A stretch of DNA of 62,526 nucleotides from Gracilaria vermiculophylla (taxonomy: Eukaryota; Rhodophyta; Florideophyceae; Gracilariales; Gracilariaceae). Below are positions 1-12,015 of this stretch, piece by piece. The DNA is taken from NCBI GenBank assembly GCA_019155205.2, contig JAHNZQ020000004.1:1935505-1998030 (forward strand), given 5' to 3'. A program made the position numbers and the translations under genes. The notes beneath the pieces are model-generated. The model ran no database searches. It was not told where the DNA came from and saw nothing but the letters and a program-made list of their open reading frames with translations. Numbering within the stretch: position 1 is the stretch's first letter; the number at the start of each line of letters is the position of its first letter.

Positions 1-126
1 AATTCCCCCGGCTCGCGACAGCGGATACCGGAGACCACCTTTAGGAATACGCGCCTTTGGAGTCACTAAAAACTCCTAACGGACGTTGTGCTCTACTACC
101 TCGACAGGAGGGCTGACAGTACCACA
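1..126 (+). repeat. 3' end of a gypsy-type LTR
   Basis: This stretch matches the last part of the LTR at 60746-61297 (aligned from 61171) with few differences, and matches the reverse complement of 54533-54660. It ends in CTGACAGTACCACA, the shared terminus of the family. The sequence after 126 is unrelated to a primer-binding site and reads as copia coding sequence on the minus strand. The LTR is therefore the downstream LTR, or a solo LTR, of an element inserted into a copia element. The rest lies left of the window. Confidence 0.8.
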
Positions 127-1571
127 TCTTGTAGGAACACTTACTTTCAGATTGTCACTTGAAACATCAAGCTCTTTGTTAGCATCCTCAGGGGTAGAGT
201 TGTTTTCTGTGACAGTCGAATGATCTGAATGTCGGGCGAAACTGTATTCAGAGACTGAATTAGAATTTGTAGCAATGATGGCAAGATTTGCCACAACGTC
301 GTAGACACGAGCCGTCATGGCTGAAGTTTGTTGAGAATGATGAAGCGTAGTTGACTGAAATTATTTTGAGCATTGAATGGGAATGTAGTATAGTCCATCT
401 GTGCCACACGGTGCACTGCCAATGATTCTGAGATTGTCCGTGAGATCCATAATGAGGGCAACTTCTGGGATAAAAAGAAGATACAACTGTTTGGCCGTCA
501 GCCCGGGAATCGATAAGAGGTTCATGGCAATATCCGGAGAGAGAAATGATTCGCTAAGGGGAACTGTATTAGGTGCTCCGTCATGTGACCAATTAGCGGG
601 TATCACACTTTTCTCAGTCGCAGTAGTCTCCGAGTCACCACCCAATGCTATTGGGGTGTTGCAGTGGTAAATTCCTCTACGTTTGACGGAAAATGAGGTG
701 AAGTGAGATGTCGATACAGAGTCGAGCATCATGAAGTTGGCTTCCGCAGCTCCTGCAGTCATTACTCATGCTTTTGATACTGCCACACGGTTCATGGTTC
801 TGTTTCTGTCCTTAAAGCCGTTTGCCTTGATTTCCTCACGTTAATCATCTCTCAAAAGGTTTCTTGAGAGAATGAGACGATTACTTGGGTTCAGATGGTT
901 TAGGTAACAACGGGCGCTGGTGTGGTTGTCTTTCTTGCATATTGCGCATTTTGGACGCGCAGCTGCTGCTCGTTGAAAATTGTATGTGTCCTTTTTTTTT
1001 ATTTCGTCTAGAAGAGGAGAGGGGACATATTCCCATGTTGTTTTGTCCGTGAATAGATTCTTTATTGCAGCACATACAGGGTATAGTTCGGCTGTGGAGA
1101 TGGAAGAAACTAAGAGGGCAACGGAAAGTTCATCAGGAAGTTTCGCATCCATAGCTGCTCGTTGTTCAATTACGCTAGCCATCTTGTCCATATGGCGGCC
1201 CATGGTTTGCTGAAATCAGAATACCTCATATTGATCAACTCGCACATCTTGACAATGCGACATGCTGTAGTTGCCGACGCAACAAGATCGTCTAAACGTT
1301 TCAGCAATTTGCAAGGGTTTCCGATGTCAGCCTGGATAACTCGCAAAGCTTCATCTGAGACTGCAGAGACAATGAGTTCACTGAATTTCTTCTTGTTGAA
1401 CTCAAATTCGGGTTTCTTCTCTTTATCTGAGGGGAAGGGATTTCGAACCTGGCAAAGAACTTCTCCAATATTTTTGGCTTGACAATCTGAATCGATTCGA
1501 ATTTGCCACAATTTGTAGTCATGCTTATCTTCAAAGGGCTGAATGCGGATCTTACTTCCGTCAGACTCCAT
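127..1571 (-). pseudogene. Ty1/copia gag-protease relic
   Basis: Minus-strand fragments in several frames read as the start of a copia polyprotein. A gag (UBN2-like) part starts at the Met at 1571. It is followed, after a frameshift near 1200, by a CX2CX4HX4C zinc knuckle (CAICKKDNHTSARC) at about 910-950. Next comes an aspartic-protease-like segment at 361-762, with DSVSTSH where DSGATSH is usual and NLLSIPGL where copia has a similar NLLSV motif. The catalytic DSG has become DSV and the frame is broken, so this is dead. The coding sequence is cut at 126 by the LTR. Its pol would lie left of the window. Confidence 0.75.
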
Positions 1572-2379
1572 GATTGAGAGGAGAAAAAGCAGAACCACTA
1601 GGATTGAAACTGAAATTTCACAAAGAGAAGAATACAGAGAAGGCGAATAAAAGATTCAAGGTACGAGATGAGCAGATCGGCGAAGTCTGGGCCCACAACC
1701 TCCAGAAGGTAGGCTGGGTGAAAACAAGACAATGTGATTTCAAACATTCAAACTCACTGAGAAACGTGTATGGGCACCCGAACTTCGACACGTCTAGCTT
1801 AACACTAATGTGGTGATAAGTGCATCCTGGTGAGTCATATATATTTGTGTATTATTTTCCTCTATGTGATTGAAACTCTTCGGTTGAAAATAATGCAATC
1901 TTCTGTTTTGTGCAGCAGTAACCCTGGCGAATCGGTTTATGACAAGACGGCGTACTTTTACAAAAACCGTTAACAGAACGAAAACTCGTTTGTTTCTTAA
2001 TAATTTGGACTTCTTGTACTACTCCTATGTTCTTTCCGTCTACTTTTCACGGGTTGGGTTTCATGATGTGTCTCACGTATCCAACAGTCTGGTAAGAAAA
2101 TATGCTCTTTTCCAACATGAGAGACATATTCGCCAGTTTTTCACAGTCAAATAAAGTTTCTGTATAGCTTGAATGATCCTCGATGATGCAGGACTAACTT
2201 CAACGATCGTGGATATATATCAATTCAGGTTTCGTTTCGCTCTCGAAAGGATAATTTCCTATACCCTCTGAAAAGCGGCGGGTGCGTTGCAGAAATCAAA
2301 CGGCATCCGTATATATCGAGAATGAGATTAAATATTATCAGAACGGCCTGGGCTAGATGAAGGTGTTCCAGTAGGTTCT
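1572..2379. other. No gene seen; AT-rich repeat-derived DNA
   Basis: No reading frame here looks like a real protein. In element order this stretch should hold the leader and 5' LTR of the copia relic, but I could not find a matching LTR terminus or a primer-binding site. Confidence 0.4.
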
Positions 2380-3174
2380 TTAATATGCGGCTCCCTTTTG
2401 AGCTGCAAAGGTGAAAGAACTACTTTTACAAATACGGGGGGGTGACGGTCTTCTAATGACGTTGAGTCCAAACGGAGCTAAGAAATCTACCACTTTTCTG
2501 TGGTAGTTTAAAACGTATACTCCTTCAAAGGAGTTGCGTTGATCGTTAGACTGATAAACCGTAGTAGCAATGCATGAATGGGCTCCTGATAAGATGAGAA
2601 TTGAGTTCATAGGTTATTAAATTTTTGGTCAGAAAAGCTCGCAACATTCTTGCCGATTTCTTCTTTTTGATACTAGTCTAAAACTCTGACTCTCCTACCA
2701 TTAAGTATGTATTGATTGTCTAAATGTCATGCATGCTCGTCGACCAATATAAGAAATAATCGCTTCGAGAATAGACAGATTCCGTGGCCAGTGCAGTTAT
2801 CGCGTGTTGATTGCATCTGCGCACACGCAACTGTATTTGACGCATAATACTATAGGCTGCTTTTGTGTACCCTCAGGTAGTTGTAACACTGATGTGGTTC
2901 TTACAGTTTTGAACAATATTCATCGTACTTCTGCACGAAGATTCCACATATGAAACCCGTAAAGACCCACGTGGAATGTGAGCGGCGTCATATTCCTGTT
3001 TTTGCTCAAGATTTTCACATACAAGTAGCCAGAATTGGTATCCAATATGGTAAATAACTTTTCGACTCCTAACATTTCAATACATTCATTACTTCCGGGT
3101 ATCCAAGACCAGCCCTTCACCGTCACAGAATTGAAAGTTATATAGACGACGCAAAACCTTATCGGGTCTCTCAT
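2380..3174 (-). pseudogene. Ty3/gypsy reverse-transcriptase relic
   Basis: The minus-strand frame at 2920-3174 keeps the skeleton of the gypsy RT N-terminal block. PIRFCVVY stands for SLRFCVDYR, FNSVTVK for LNxVTVK, NECIEMLG for DxCIDxLG, FTILDTNSGY for FSTLDxxSGY, and FHVGLYGFHMWN for TSHxGLYxFxRMPFG. A second piece at 2380-2610 could be the later connection/RNase H-like part (LNVIRRPSPP), which is weaker. Identity is low and frames are broken, so this is an old fossil. The family call for 2920-3174 is fairly firm. Confidence 0.6.
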
Positions 3175-4736
3175 TTCTCCTATACTAAAGTATTAGGGCT
3201 GTTTCAGTCTTATATAGCTGGTTTTATCACCCCTTATTCGAGCATATGGTCAACCTCTTGTATTTTTGTCTGTTGGTCTTCTGCCCGTTGAACTTTCGTT
3301 CCTCGGCCGTTAGCTCCTCGGACTTTCTGTCCTACGCGATATGCGGCCCAATGAAGTGTATTAGCTATCGATATCAGTTCAATCCGATTCTAGATAGCCT
3401 TAAATAATCCAAGCTGGTTTACGCACGTGGAACGGATCGTTTCTAGCAGGAGGATGACATTTTTTTGGGGGAGACTCTCTCAAGTCTAATGCTGTCATTG
3501 TCTTCCCAAAATTTCAGTTTGATTAATTCAATTAGCTGAATTTGTGTCTACCCTACCTCCTAACGTTTTTCGTCTTCTTCGACCATTCGCGGTGAAATAG
3601 CATTTACAGCGTTTAAGGAAAGGAGTGCCCTGCAGATGATGGTGTGTTTAGAAATATTTACCACATAATCATTTTATTAGTGAGTATCACATTAAACGGT
3701 ACAGTCGGGGTGTTGTACAAAATCTTATCGACCATACAGGTTTGGGGATGATCCGACAAGCCGGTGATGTTTTGGAGCGAAAAGAATCCTGGTCGGTCAC
3801 ATGTATCTTTGACAAAGACTTTGTGTACTTGTTAAAGAACCACATCTGTTGCGGTGCGTACACTGTTTGGCGTACTATCTGCAGACTTCAGCTCTTCAGT
3901 ATCGTTAGGTGGATTGTTCTTATACAATAAACGCACAGTGGCGGTACCGCGGTCCTTTTTGAGAGGAACCGTACCAGTATAGGGCTAAAAGGCCTTGAAT
4001 TTTGGGAAATAATCAAAGTACCCTGTGTACAGTCTGTTTTTAATTGATTATCAAGGATTAACTGCTTATATACATTCACCTTTCTCACATTTTTATGAAT
4101 ATGAATGGAGCCCATTCTAAAAACAGGCCGTCTGTTGGCGTCTATTGAAAGTATTGGCAAATCCCCGGCGCTGAAACTGTTGAAAAGTTTCAGTTCCTAA
4201 CAACTCATTGGCGACCAGGCTAGATCCAGTGCCAGTACCCAAGACTCTTACACACGGTATTACTTGGGAAATAGAGACCCAAATGTTCAAAGAGACCTTG
4301 CAGATGCCATGTTTGTCGTACAAGATCCGTGTAGATGATTACCCTATGAGGGTTTTTAGCACGGGCAGACCGTCGGGTCCCTAACCAGTACTCTGACAAG
4401 TGATCAACCGTCGGGGGCCAGTCCTTGTCGCGAATCGTCGCGTTTGCAATTAGCTCCGTCCGAGTTTCTCCGGATACCAGTTCTTGGCTTACTGGATTAA
4501 GGCACACTTAGGTGTTTACATAATTATTGGTGGAGATGCTGATTCGTAGTGGGCATGCGGAACAATGAACATTTTATAGTTCGTTTGTTCGTTGGAACTG
4601 ATGATGACTCCGATCTGCGAAGGTCACCGTCGTCAATTATACTGCTGCCTACCGTAAGTAGATTCTTCGTATTGACAGCTTGACCTATTGATTAGAAACG
4701 TGCAGCGCACTGTATGAAAGAATTAAAGAATGTGAA
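3175..4736. other. Unassigned repeat-like DNA
   Basis: Only short frames are present. The minus-strand frames at 3888-4507 sit where the gag and protease of the adjoining gypsy relic would be, but I cannot recognise them. AT-rich, with no RNA gene seen. Confidence 0.35.
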
Positions 4737-4739
4737 AAT

Positions 4740-4758
4740 GGGTCAAACCTGAAAACCC
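4740..4758 (+). repeat. Harbinger left terminal inverted repeat
   Basis: Nineteen bases that pair with 7436-7454 with one mismatch, preceded by AAT. A further ACCC/GGGT-rich subterminal stretch follows to about 4795. Confidence 0.85.
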
Positions 4759-4893
4759 AATTTAAGTAAGACCCAATTGTGCCGATAAAGGGTCGAATCA
4801 AATTTGATCACCACTCCAAAGCCACGGAAATGTCATACGGAATCCAAGGGGGTAGGAGGGGTGATTGTTTGTATTCAAGTCCCGCCAATCGCA

Positions 4894-6065
4894 TTTCTTC
4901 CAATGACGAGCATGACCACAATTCTCATGATCCTTCTTCTTCGACATTGCCGTCGACGAGCTGCACTTGCATTCAGAGAGCGATTATCGCCTCAAAGTTG
5001 GTGCAGACGTGTCCGACGCATCAGTCGCAGAGCACTTCTGCAGCCTTCTGATAGCCCTTTCATGCAGCTCTATAGGGCTAACTGTGACCAATCTCTCATC
5101 ACTTGAACAGGATTTGATCACCAAAGCTTTCTGCACATACTGGAACCATTCAGCTTAAAGTATGATCAATATTCCCCGTACTCAGTGAACGGCTGTGTAC
5201 GCCTTCTGCTACAACGCGAAGATCGTCGAGGTCGATCGCGTTCGCTTTCAGCACTTCAGGCTCTAGGGCTCGTGCTGGCATGGCAAAGAACAAGAGGATC
5301 GACTATGACGCTTTGCATGAGATTTGGCATCACTGCTTCAGTATGCTCACTGTTCATACATTTTGCAAGGCGAATATTGCTAATGGTTCTCAGTAGTGAG
5401 GAAAAGGCACAAGTTCGCATGCCGTCGGAAGCAAAGGCTCGACAGTATATGAAGGCGTTCTCAGACAAATACTACTCTTTAAAAGATGTCTACGCAGTGG
5501 CTGACGGCCTTAAGATCCGACTGGAGCAGGCAGGAGACTGTGTTACACGAAATTGATTTTACAACGGCTGGACGCATGATTACTATGTTACGAACGTCTT
5601 AGTACTTGCACCAAGCGGAGTGATCATTTCTTGCGCACTAAACGCCCCTGGGAGCATGCATGATTCAATGGTATCAGAATGGGGTGGGGTTTACGAAAAA
5701 CTGGAATCAGCATTCAACAACTACGGAGGTAAGTGTGTTGTAGACTCGGTATTTTCTCGCGGGATGTACCCATTCCTAATAAAGTCGGCACAGGACGAGA
5801 GCGCAGCGGCAAGTGCTGAGCAGATTGTGCTGTTGCGGCAGGCGACATTGGCAAGACAGGCTGCGGAATGGGGAATGATGGCATTTCAAGGTTCATTCCC
5901 GCGTATGAAAGATCGAATGCTCTATTAAGAAAGGGGCGAACGTCGTCTCATTTTACAGTGTGCAGTATATCTCTTCAACTACAGGTCCGTATAGTCGGCG
6001 TGAACCAACTGCTCTCCTCTTACATGCCACACATTGGGGCTGAAGCAAACTTTCCGGTGAACGGT
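4894..6065 (+). pseudogene. Harbinger (DDE nuclease) transposase, inactivated
   Basis: One frame runs from about 4894 to 5928 with in-frame stops at 5104-5106, 5554-5556 and 5926-5928. It shifts frame near 5990 and ends around 6065 with VGVNQLLSSYMPHIG. The order is a helix-turn-helix-like N-terminal part, then a DDE nuclease core: ADGLKIR with the first Asp at about 5503-5523, NGWTHDYYV, a second acidic block in CVVDSVF at about 5737-5757, and a Glu in RQAAEWG near 5857-5877. That order and spacing fit PIF/Harbinger nucleases (DDE superfamily 4). The stop at 5926 replaces one codon inside a conserved Glu/Arg-rich stretch. The decay is modest, suggesting a fairly recent death. Its 3' end overlaps that of the opposite gene. 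Confidence 0.8.
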
Positions 6066-7219
6066 ATGTTGTATTCACCAGTCCAGTTCTGCCCCCTAGT
6101 GTGCTCAGGGTAGGGTACCCCTTTGGCAACTAAAAGCATCATCATCTCCATGAATTGCGTGTGTCTTTCTGATTCATCGCGCCTGCGCTCAGCTTCTTGT
6201 TTCCTCTCCTCCAAACGCTGTACTAGATCCGGATTTCTTTCCTCTTTTCTCACCCGAGCCTCTTCTTCCCGTTGTTGTTGATCTTGCATTAACTTGAGCT
6301 TGATCTCTGATGTTAGATCATCCTCCTTGATTCGTAATCGAGTTTCGCGACGGTTGACAAGTGGGCGAATGATTGGTAAGTCGCTTTGCTGGGCAGGTGA
6401 TGCGCCACTTCTGCCAGGAGGGCTTTCACTTTCTGTCTCACTTCTGGATACGATTGGAACTGTAGGATCTGATATGTCAGGTAGTATGGCACGAAGAAGT
6501 GCATCCTCCTGTTTGGCATCCTTGACTTCAGCGAGTTCTGTTAACTTATAACGAAGCCTCTTCGCTTTCTCGACGTCATCCGGGATGTGAGGATCTCTAG
6601 TAGGCATCTTCTTTCGATACAGGGTCGCGAACGTCTTCTTCAGGCTTTCTGAATTTCGTTGTGTATCAGAAAATGCTTTACCATGCTCTTGTGCTAACAG
6701 CTCCCACTCATCTCTGCAGAGTGGTTGCAGCTGCTCGATGAGCTCCAGCATATGGTCTGTTTCTTGCTGGGAGAAGCCGGATCCGCGCTTAGGTGCACTT
6801 GGTTTTCCACCCTTCCGGCGAGTCGTCTTCGCTATTCGGGAGGGTGCTGCAATCTTTGGAGTTCGTGATTGGCTCCGTGCAGGCGAGAGCGACTGAAAAA
6901 CGCCCTTGAAGCCTGCAGTTGGTGGAGTGGCTACAGCACTGGGCGTCGAATTCAGAGTCGAGACCCCTCCCAAACGAGCGGTTTCAGTTTCGTTGTATTT
7001 TACGGGGACAGCGTCACTTGAACGGACTTGTAGACGTGGACGCTCAAAAGGCAAAAGAGTTTCGGCGGAGTGAAGTTGAGAGTCGGGTGTTGGTGAAAGG
7101 TTTTTCTGCGTTGTGTGGAGAGTTGTGCTTGTGGTAAGGGGACATTTTGCAGGTTGATGGTCTTCCATTGAACGTGATATGTTGGCCACATACGGGTTTG
7201 AGGTATGGACGGCTGACAT
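6020..7219 (-). CDS. Harbinger-associated Myb/SANT-like protein
   Basis: An intact 399-residue frame opposite and tail-to-tail with the transposase, sharing about 45 bp of 3' sequence. After a Ser/Pro-rich N-terminus of about 140 residues there is a helical DNA-binding domain around 145-245. It contains the pattern SQQETDHMLELIEQLQP then DEWELLAQEH then SLKKTFATLYRKKMPTRDP, as in the Myb/SANT-like proteins encoded by Harbinger elements of algae, oomycetes and fungi. A charged coiled coil (about 300-360) rich in Glu, Arg and Gln follows. Such partners take the transposase to the nucleus and bind the element ends. The start is the first Met; Met18 is an alternative. It is still open although its partner is dead. 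Confidence 0.78.
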   Translation of the reverse strand: MSAVHTSNPYVANISRSMEDHQPAKCPLTTSTTLHTTQKNLSPTPDSQLHSAETLLPFERPRLQVRSSDAVPVKYNETETARLGGVSTLNSTPSAVATPPTAGFKGVFQSLSPARSQSRTPKIAAPSRIAKTTRRKGGKPSAPKRGSGFSQQETDHMLELIEQLQPLCRDEWELLAQEHGKAFSDTQRNSESLKKTFATLYRKKMPTRDPHIPDDVEKAKRLRYKLTELAEVKDAKQEDALLRAILPDISDPTVPIVSRSETESESPPGRSGASPAQQSDLPIIRPLVNRRETRLRIKEDDLTSEIKLKLMQDQQQREEEARVRKEERNPDLVQRLEERKQEAERRRDESERHTQFMEMMMLLVAKGVPYPEHTRGQNWTGEYNIPFTGKFASAPMCGM

Positions 7220-7435
7220 GGGTTGAGTTTAAGAAGAGAAGCGGTGCTGAGGCGAGCAGCATCGTGCATTGCGCGGGCTTTTGGAGAGGTTTGTCTGCGC
7301 ATTTTGGCGCGAAGAGTGCTTTGCGAGTACCCTTTTCTTGCTCAGACGGGGCGAGCTCTTCAGCCATAATCTGCTGTTTGGGTACACCCAAATGGGCATG
7401 ATGAGCTGGATATGGGTGCACTCAAAATGAGAAAA

Positions 7436-7454
7436 GGGTCTTCAGGTTTGACCC
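7436..7454 (-). repeat. Harbinger right terminal inverted repeat
   Basis: Reverse complement matches 4740-4758 in 18 of 19 positions and is followed by AAT, the presumed target duplication. Confidence 0.85.
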
Positions 7455-7457
7455 AAT

Positions 7458-10400
7458 GTTTCATGAACCGAATTTGATTTATCTACTCGGTGTCTCGTGA
7501 TTTGTTGAGTACAATTTTGTTTCTACCCACCGTAGGTTCGCGGGGCTATGTGTTGCCACCATTCGCCATTAGGTTTAGAGGCGGCTTCATTTCCGACCGT
7601 TATTTGTTCTCCTTCCTACCTGTCACCTTGGGGCTCATGTGTCCCCGTCTGAAGCGTGGGAAACAACTGGACTTTCCGTGGGGGTTGCTGCCACAGTAGT
7701 TGCTTGTCCGTGCCTACTCTGGATGATTGCATCATGCGTCCTGTTGGCGTCCGAAAAACATTATGTTGGTTTCTATATTAAAACTGCAGAAAAGTTGAGA
7801 TTTGTTGCGGAATAAGGCTAAAAAGACGCAGCGGCCAGCATGTGAGGTCATAAGCAAAAACCATCACACGAGTTCATCCATCGACGGTCCCCAAAAAGCT
7901 GACTACACAGGGTTGTTTCGCGGTGCTCGCTGCTTTCGAGTGGTTCGCGATGCTGCTCTCGGGACCGGTAAGGCTTGGTTTTCAGCTAGAAACTGAGACG
8001 TGTCCTCCATTCCATGTTGTTGACTGCTGAGAGATGCTGTATGGGTGTCTCATGTGCACGCCTGTTTATAGGGAGGTTATCCTCACTTACAAAACATTCA
8101 CCGGTTTATTGATTACCTCATTTTGAGATAAGCGCCTGGCTTCTGCCGGCAAGGATCCGCTTGGCATGCGCACGGTACTTCCAGATTCTGGGAAGGGATA
8201 TGCTCACAGTGCAGACTAGGTGCACAGACGGAATGGCAGAGTTTTTCTCTCGTTTCTTATTTCTTTTCCATTACACTACTGTATTCTAATCTACAGTACG
8301 GTACTGAAGGGCGCCGGCGTCCCTGCCACCACCAACCTCAGTATAGTCCTACCAAGATTCTGGCTCTCAGCCTTCCTCATGCGGCTGTATCCACTTTTTA
8401 TCAAATGGTTTTATGTAGCCCCGGGTTGCTGATTTGCCTTTTTTACCTAAGAGCGCCCATACGTAGGACATACCTTAATAGTTGTACTGTGATCGCTCTT
8501 TGTATACGGATACTGTACTTGATTTGCCGTCGTTCGCCTTAGGGCTCACGAGAGCCTTGCAGCCCGCGCTCTTCATTCCTTTTTTCTTTTATTACTTGCA
8601 GTATAGGCACAAGCCTCATACATCCACCTTCTGAGACTCTGCTTCTCCAGCCTTTCCGGTCGAGTGCAGAAGAGACGGTCTGGGCCCTAAAAAGCCGAAT
8701 TAGTCGTGAAGTTCTCTCGAAAGGGCTTTAAACGCTAGATCGCCTCTAGTAGAGAAAGATGCAAAACATCTGCGTCACGTTCCCACGCTGACGGGCTTTT
8801 TTTCTGCTGTATTCTTCTGTGGGAACTACTCTACGATATCTACACCGGGGTTTTAAAGGGGAATGGCTCTCTGTCCTCTCGATGAACGAGTTGTTAAACC
8901 TTTTGTATCCAGCGTTCTTCTAAATGGTATGAGCTGATGTTTTGCGAAACTATTTCACAGCCACAACGGAAACCAGATGGTATCCAGTATTATTCTTATC
9001 ATCGGATCTTCTCTTTCGAGCAACTGGTGTGTCTTCTGTTTTTCAAAGTCGAATGATCAAAATATTTTACAGAATACGGCGTACACAAGATCGATGGTTA
9101 CGTTTGAGAGGGTGGCTTATCTAGGGAGCGCAGCGGTGGCTCGAAGTAACAGAAGCGTCCACTGGGTACCAGAAATGGCAAACGTGGCCTACAAATGGCT
9201 ATAGGTACAGAATGACGAAGAAGCTAACATAACCCATCAAAGAAACAAGAACGGCTCCTATAGGACAATGAGAATTATATGACAGCTAGCTAACCTGTTG
9301 GTTGACTGTATAAACTATGGTTCAAGACTTTAACCAGAATGTGCTTACCTTTTTGAAATAGTGAGGAAAAAGCTACGGCACTATTCGAAGAATGAAGCAG
9401 AGTTATGGCCTCCCTATATTTCTTGCAAAATGCTACAATAACGCCATGGAGATACCTTGCACGGGGACGCCTGTATTTTACTAGGATTAATAGAAGACTA
9501 CCATTGTTACTTAAACCAACAATTACTAATTAAACTTGCAGCTTGATGGCTTTGGCTCAGGTAATATCATTCAATATTTTGCTCACTGCACCAGAAAGAA
9601 GAGGCCAGGGGCTTGGGACAGAATTTTCTGTGACGATTTTGTTCACCTCAAATTTAGGAAAGAACTCGCAAAGCATGGCATACTGGTAAAGCATGCTATT
9701 GTGCAAGGTATCTACATTGCAGTGCATATGAATCACCTAATGATTTCTGAAGCTAAATGCCATCCAGGGAGGGTTTTCACGGTACTTTCCAGTTCACCGA
9801 ATGTTAGGCCGCACTTGTAAGAACGGTTAATGTCGCGAGTGCGATGGGCGTCCGTTTGCGCGGTGGGTTCCGGGGTAGCCAATCCAGCGCGTGTCGCACC
9901 CGTAGCACACGCGCCGCAGCCGCACGCTGCCGGATGATTACAGCATAAGCGCCAGTTGGTGGCTGCCTTGCACGGTTAATTTAATATTTTTTGTTTTTTT
10001 ATTTATTTAGTTGTTTCGGCCATTTCGGCCCTACAGCTACAGTGCTTTGCGCGACGACACTTCGGTCCGAACTTGCCGCCCACGCGGGTATCTCTCTCCA
10101 CCTTGGAGAAGTATGCTTTGGACTATAGACGTAAACCGCCCTTGACGCCGAGAACCATTGCTTGGACTTTTTTCCCTTCTTTCAGGATCATCCTCGTACG
10201 AGGTTATCCCAACCGGATTTCCGATTTACCACCTTTCGGACTACGTTCGCCTCCTGCTTGATGCGGCTTGCTCGATACCCGCGCGGCCCAATACATTACC
10301 CGGCCATGCCGAGATATCTCGACCTATTACAGAGAGTTCTTACCGTACTTAGGAAACCCGCGTCAATCACAAGACTTGCCAGGTTCCCGGTTTATCTCTT

Positions 10401-10589
10401 CTTCTACCTTCTGTACACGTTGCGACGGCTTGACTCAAGAATTACGCCCCGTTCGTCTGTCTCACCCGAGTAAAGCTCTGTCCATCAACTACCTTTCGAG
10501 AGGGAGGTTCGAACCACTTTCGTGGTTATTTCCTCTTTACGGTATTGCACTAGAGACCGAACTTGACCATGATTGCACACTAAAGTCAA
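7458..10589. other. No recognisable gene; mixed repeat DNA
   Basis: About 3.1 kb without a credible gene. Short frames (for example 9536-9820 on the plus strand) show no family features. A small GC-rich patch at about 9830-9960 is followed by a T-rich tract and then a more GC-rich stretch at 10009-10580. That stretch looks unlike its surroundings and could be an LTR or element fragment, but I found no paired terminus. Confidence 0.35.
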
Positions 10590-11460
10590 TGAGATAAAGT
10601 CAAGAAAATTATCCTGCATCTGTTGCGAAGAAAACCAAAAGAAAATTTTGCGGGAGCATTGAACCAGCCTTTGAATCAAATGTATATTTTAGGAAGTCTC
10701 GAAGAAGAAAAACTTGTGATGGAAAACAAATGGGCATATAGTTCACTACTTGATCCTACAACAAATTGTAAAAAATACTGCATACCGAAAATTTATTGAA
10801 ATGCGTATTTTGCAATGCTTGGAACAAAATCTGACAACGCTTCCGCCGCAGCTGTTTTAGGTTCATTTTTTCTGTACACAGTTGTCAAAATCACCAAAAG
10901 GCTTGAAGAAAGGCAATGCGTTATATACAAAAAAAAAAGAAATAATAATTTCTGTACAGAACAAGCTCAAAAATAACTGATATGTTTTTAGTAATACAAG
11001 TTGAAAAACAAATTAGTCTGAAGTATTTACTGTATGGTCGGGATCATTTTATGAAACATTTATGTTCCCTTGGAAGAGCCGGAAACAGAATTCTATGACT
11101 CTATCAATTACAGAAACGAAATAAATTGTATACACCGAAGCAGTCCAAAAATGATATGGGTTTTCAAAAATTCCGAAAGACTTAACCTCAAGAAATGGGA
11201 AACGTTTTGTAGTTTTAGGAGGACAACCAATCCACAATTTTGTGTTCTTAAAAGAAAAGAGGGTACAAAACGTCTAAGCCTATTGCAATAATGTTTTTGT
11301 ATGTTCAAGGATGTGTGGAACAAAATAAAGTGGATATCAATTTCTGTGTTACAGAAAATATGAGAGCCGATATTTTCACCAAATGTTTACCTACAACTAA
11401 AAATTGGAGATTTACGCGAAATCGAAGACTTACGTAGCTATCAAGTCGAGAGACACTTTT
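10590..11460 (+). pseudogene. Ty1/copia pol 3'-end relic
   Basis: Plus-strand AT-rich sequence. Codons 11315-11413 read VEQNKVDINFCVTENMRADI followed by FTKCLP, the typical end of copia RNase H (V-x-T-x-E-x-x-A-D-I-F-T-K-x-L-P). The upstream 700 bp is too decayed to assign domain by domain but runs in the same direction. All frames are broken. Confidence 0.5.
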
Positions 11461-12015
11461 ATAGAAAGCTATAGGAGCTTCTTGGAAAGATCAAAAATTT
11501 TCTTACCTCTGGAACGTTTTAGAAGGTTGTATAGATGAACATGATTGGTATTTTCAATGATATATAATAAAGAACAGATGGAAAGCTATAGAACAGCCCG
11601 AAACATAGTAGACCACCGCGTAAGAAAGTTTTCTAAATCGACTTTGACTGAAGATAGAAGGCAAGCGGAGTGTTCAAGATAAAATAAGACTGCTTTTATT
11701 GAAGTTTATCAAGCGTTGTACTGCACAACCTACATCGAGTGCCTTCTGTCTCAATCTTTAGTTTAAAAGTCACAGCGTCTTCTCTCCAATACGTAAATAC
11801 TTTTCACGGGTCCGCTGGGGCAAATGAACGACGTCGAGTTTCTGTGACTGTATTTTATGAATGTTTTTTCTCACATCTAAAGTATTCGTATTTTCTACTT
11901 ATGAAATTTAGAAACATGTTACGAATGCATTAGGTTCTGAAAGGGCGAACTTGACGGAGAAACATGTGCAAAAGGCATCGTTTAACGGACATCATAAAAG
12001 CAGATGTAGCTAGCC
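11461..12015. other. Intergenic, no gene seen
   Basis: AT-rich spacer between the copia relic and the Cys-rich gene. It probably includes the 3' untranslated part of that minus-strand gene, but I see no clear polyadenylation motif in context. Confidence 0.35.

Larger units (their letters stand above)
4740..7454. mobile_element. Harbinger-type DNA transposon, both ends present
   Basis: The left end GGGTCAAACCTGAAAACCC (4740-4758) and the reverse complement of the right end (7436-7454) differ at one of 19 positions. The trinucleotide AAT flanks both sides (4737-4739 and 7455-7457), as expected for the 3-bp target duplication of PIF/Harbinger elements. Inside are two tail-to-tail genes: a broken DDE transposase on the plus strand and an intact Myb/SANT-like protein on the minus strand. 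This is the usual two-gene Harbinger content. The total is 2715 bp. The transposase has stops, so this copy cannot move by itself. Confidence 0.88.

Noticed and set aside
10009..10580. Possible solo LTR of distinct composition.
   Set aside because: No paired TG...CA termini or flanking duplication could be identified.
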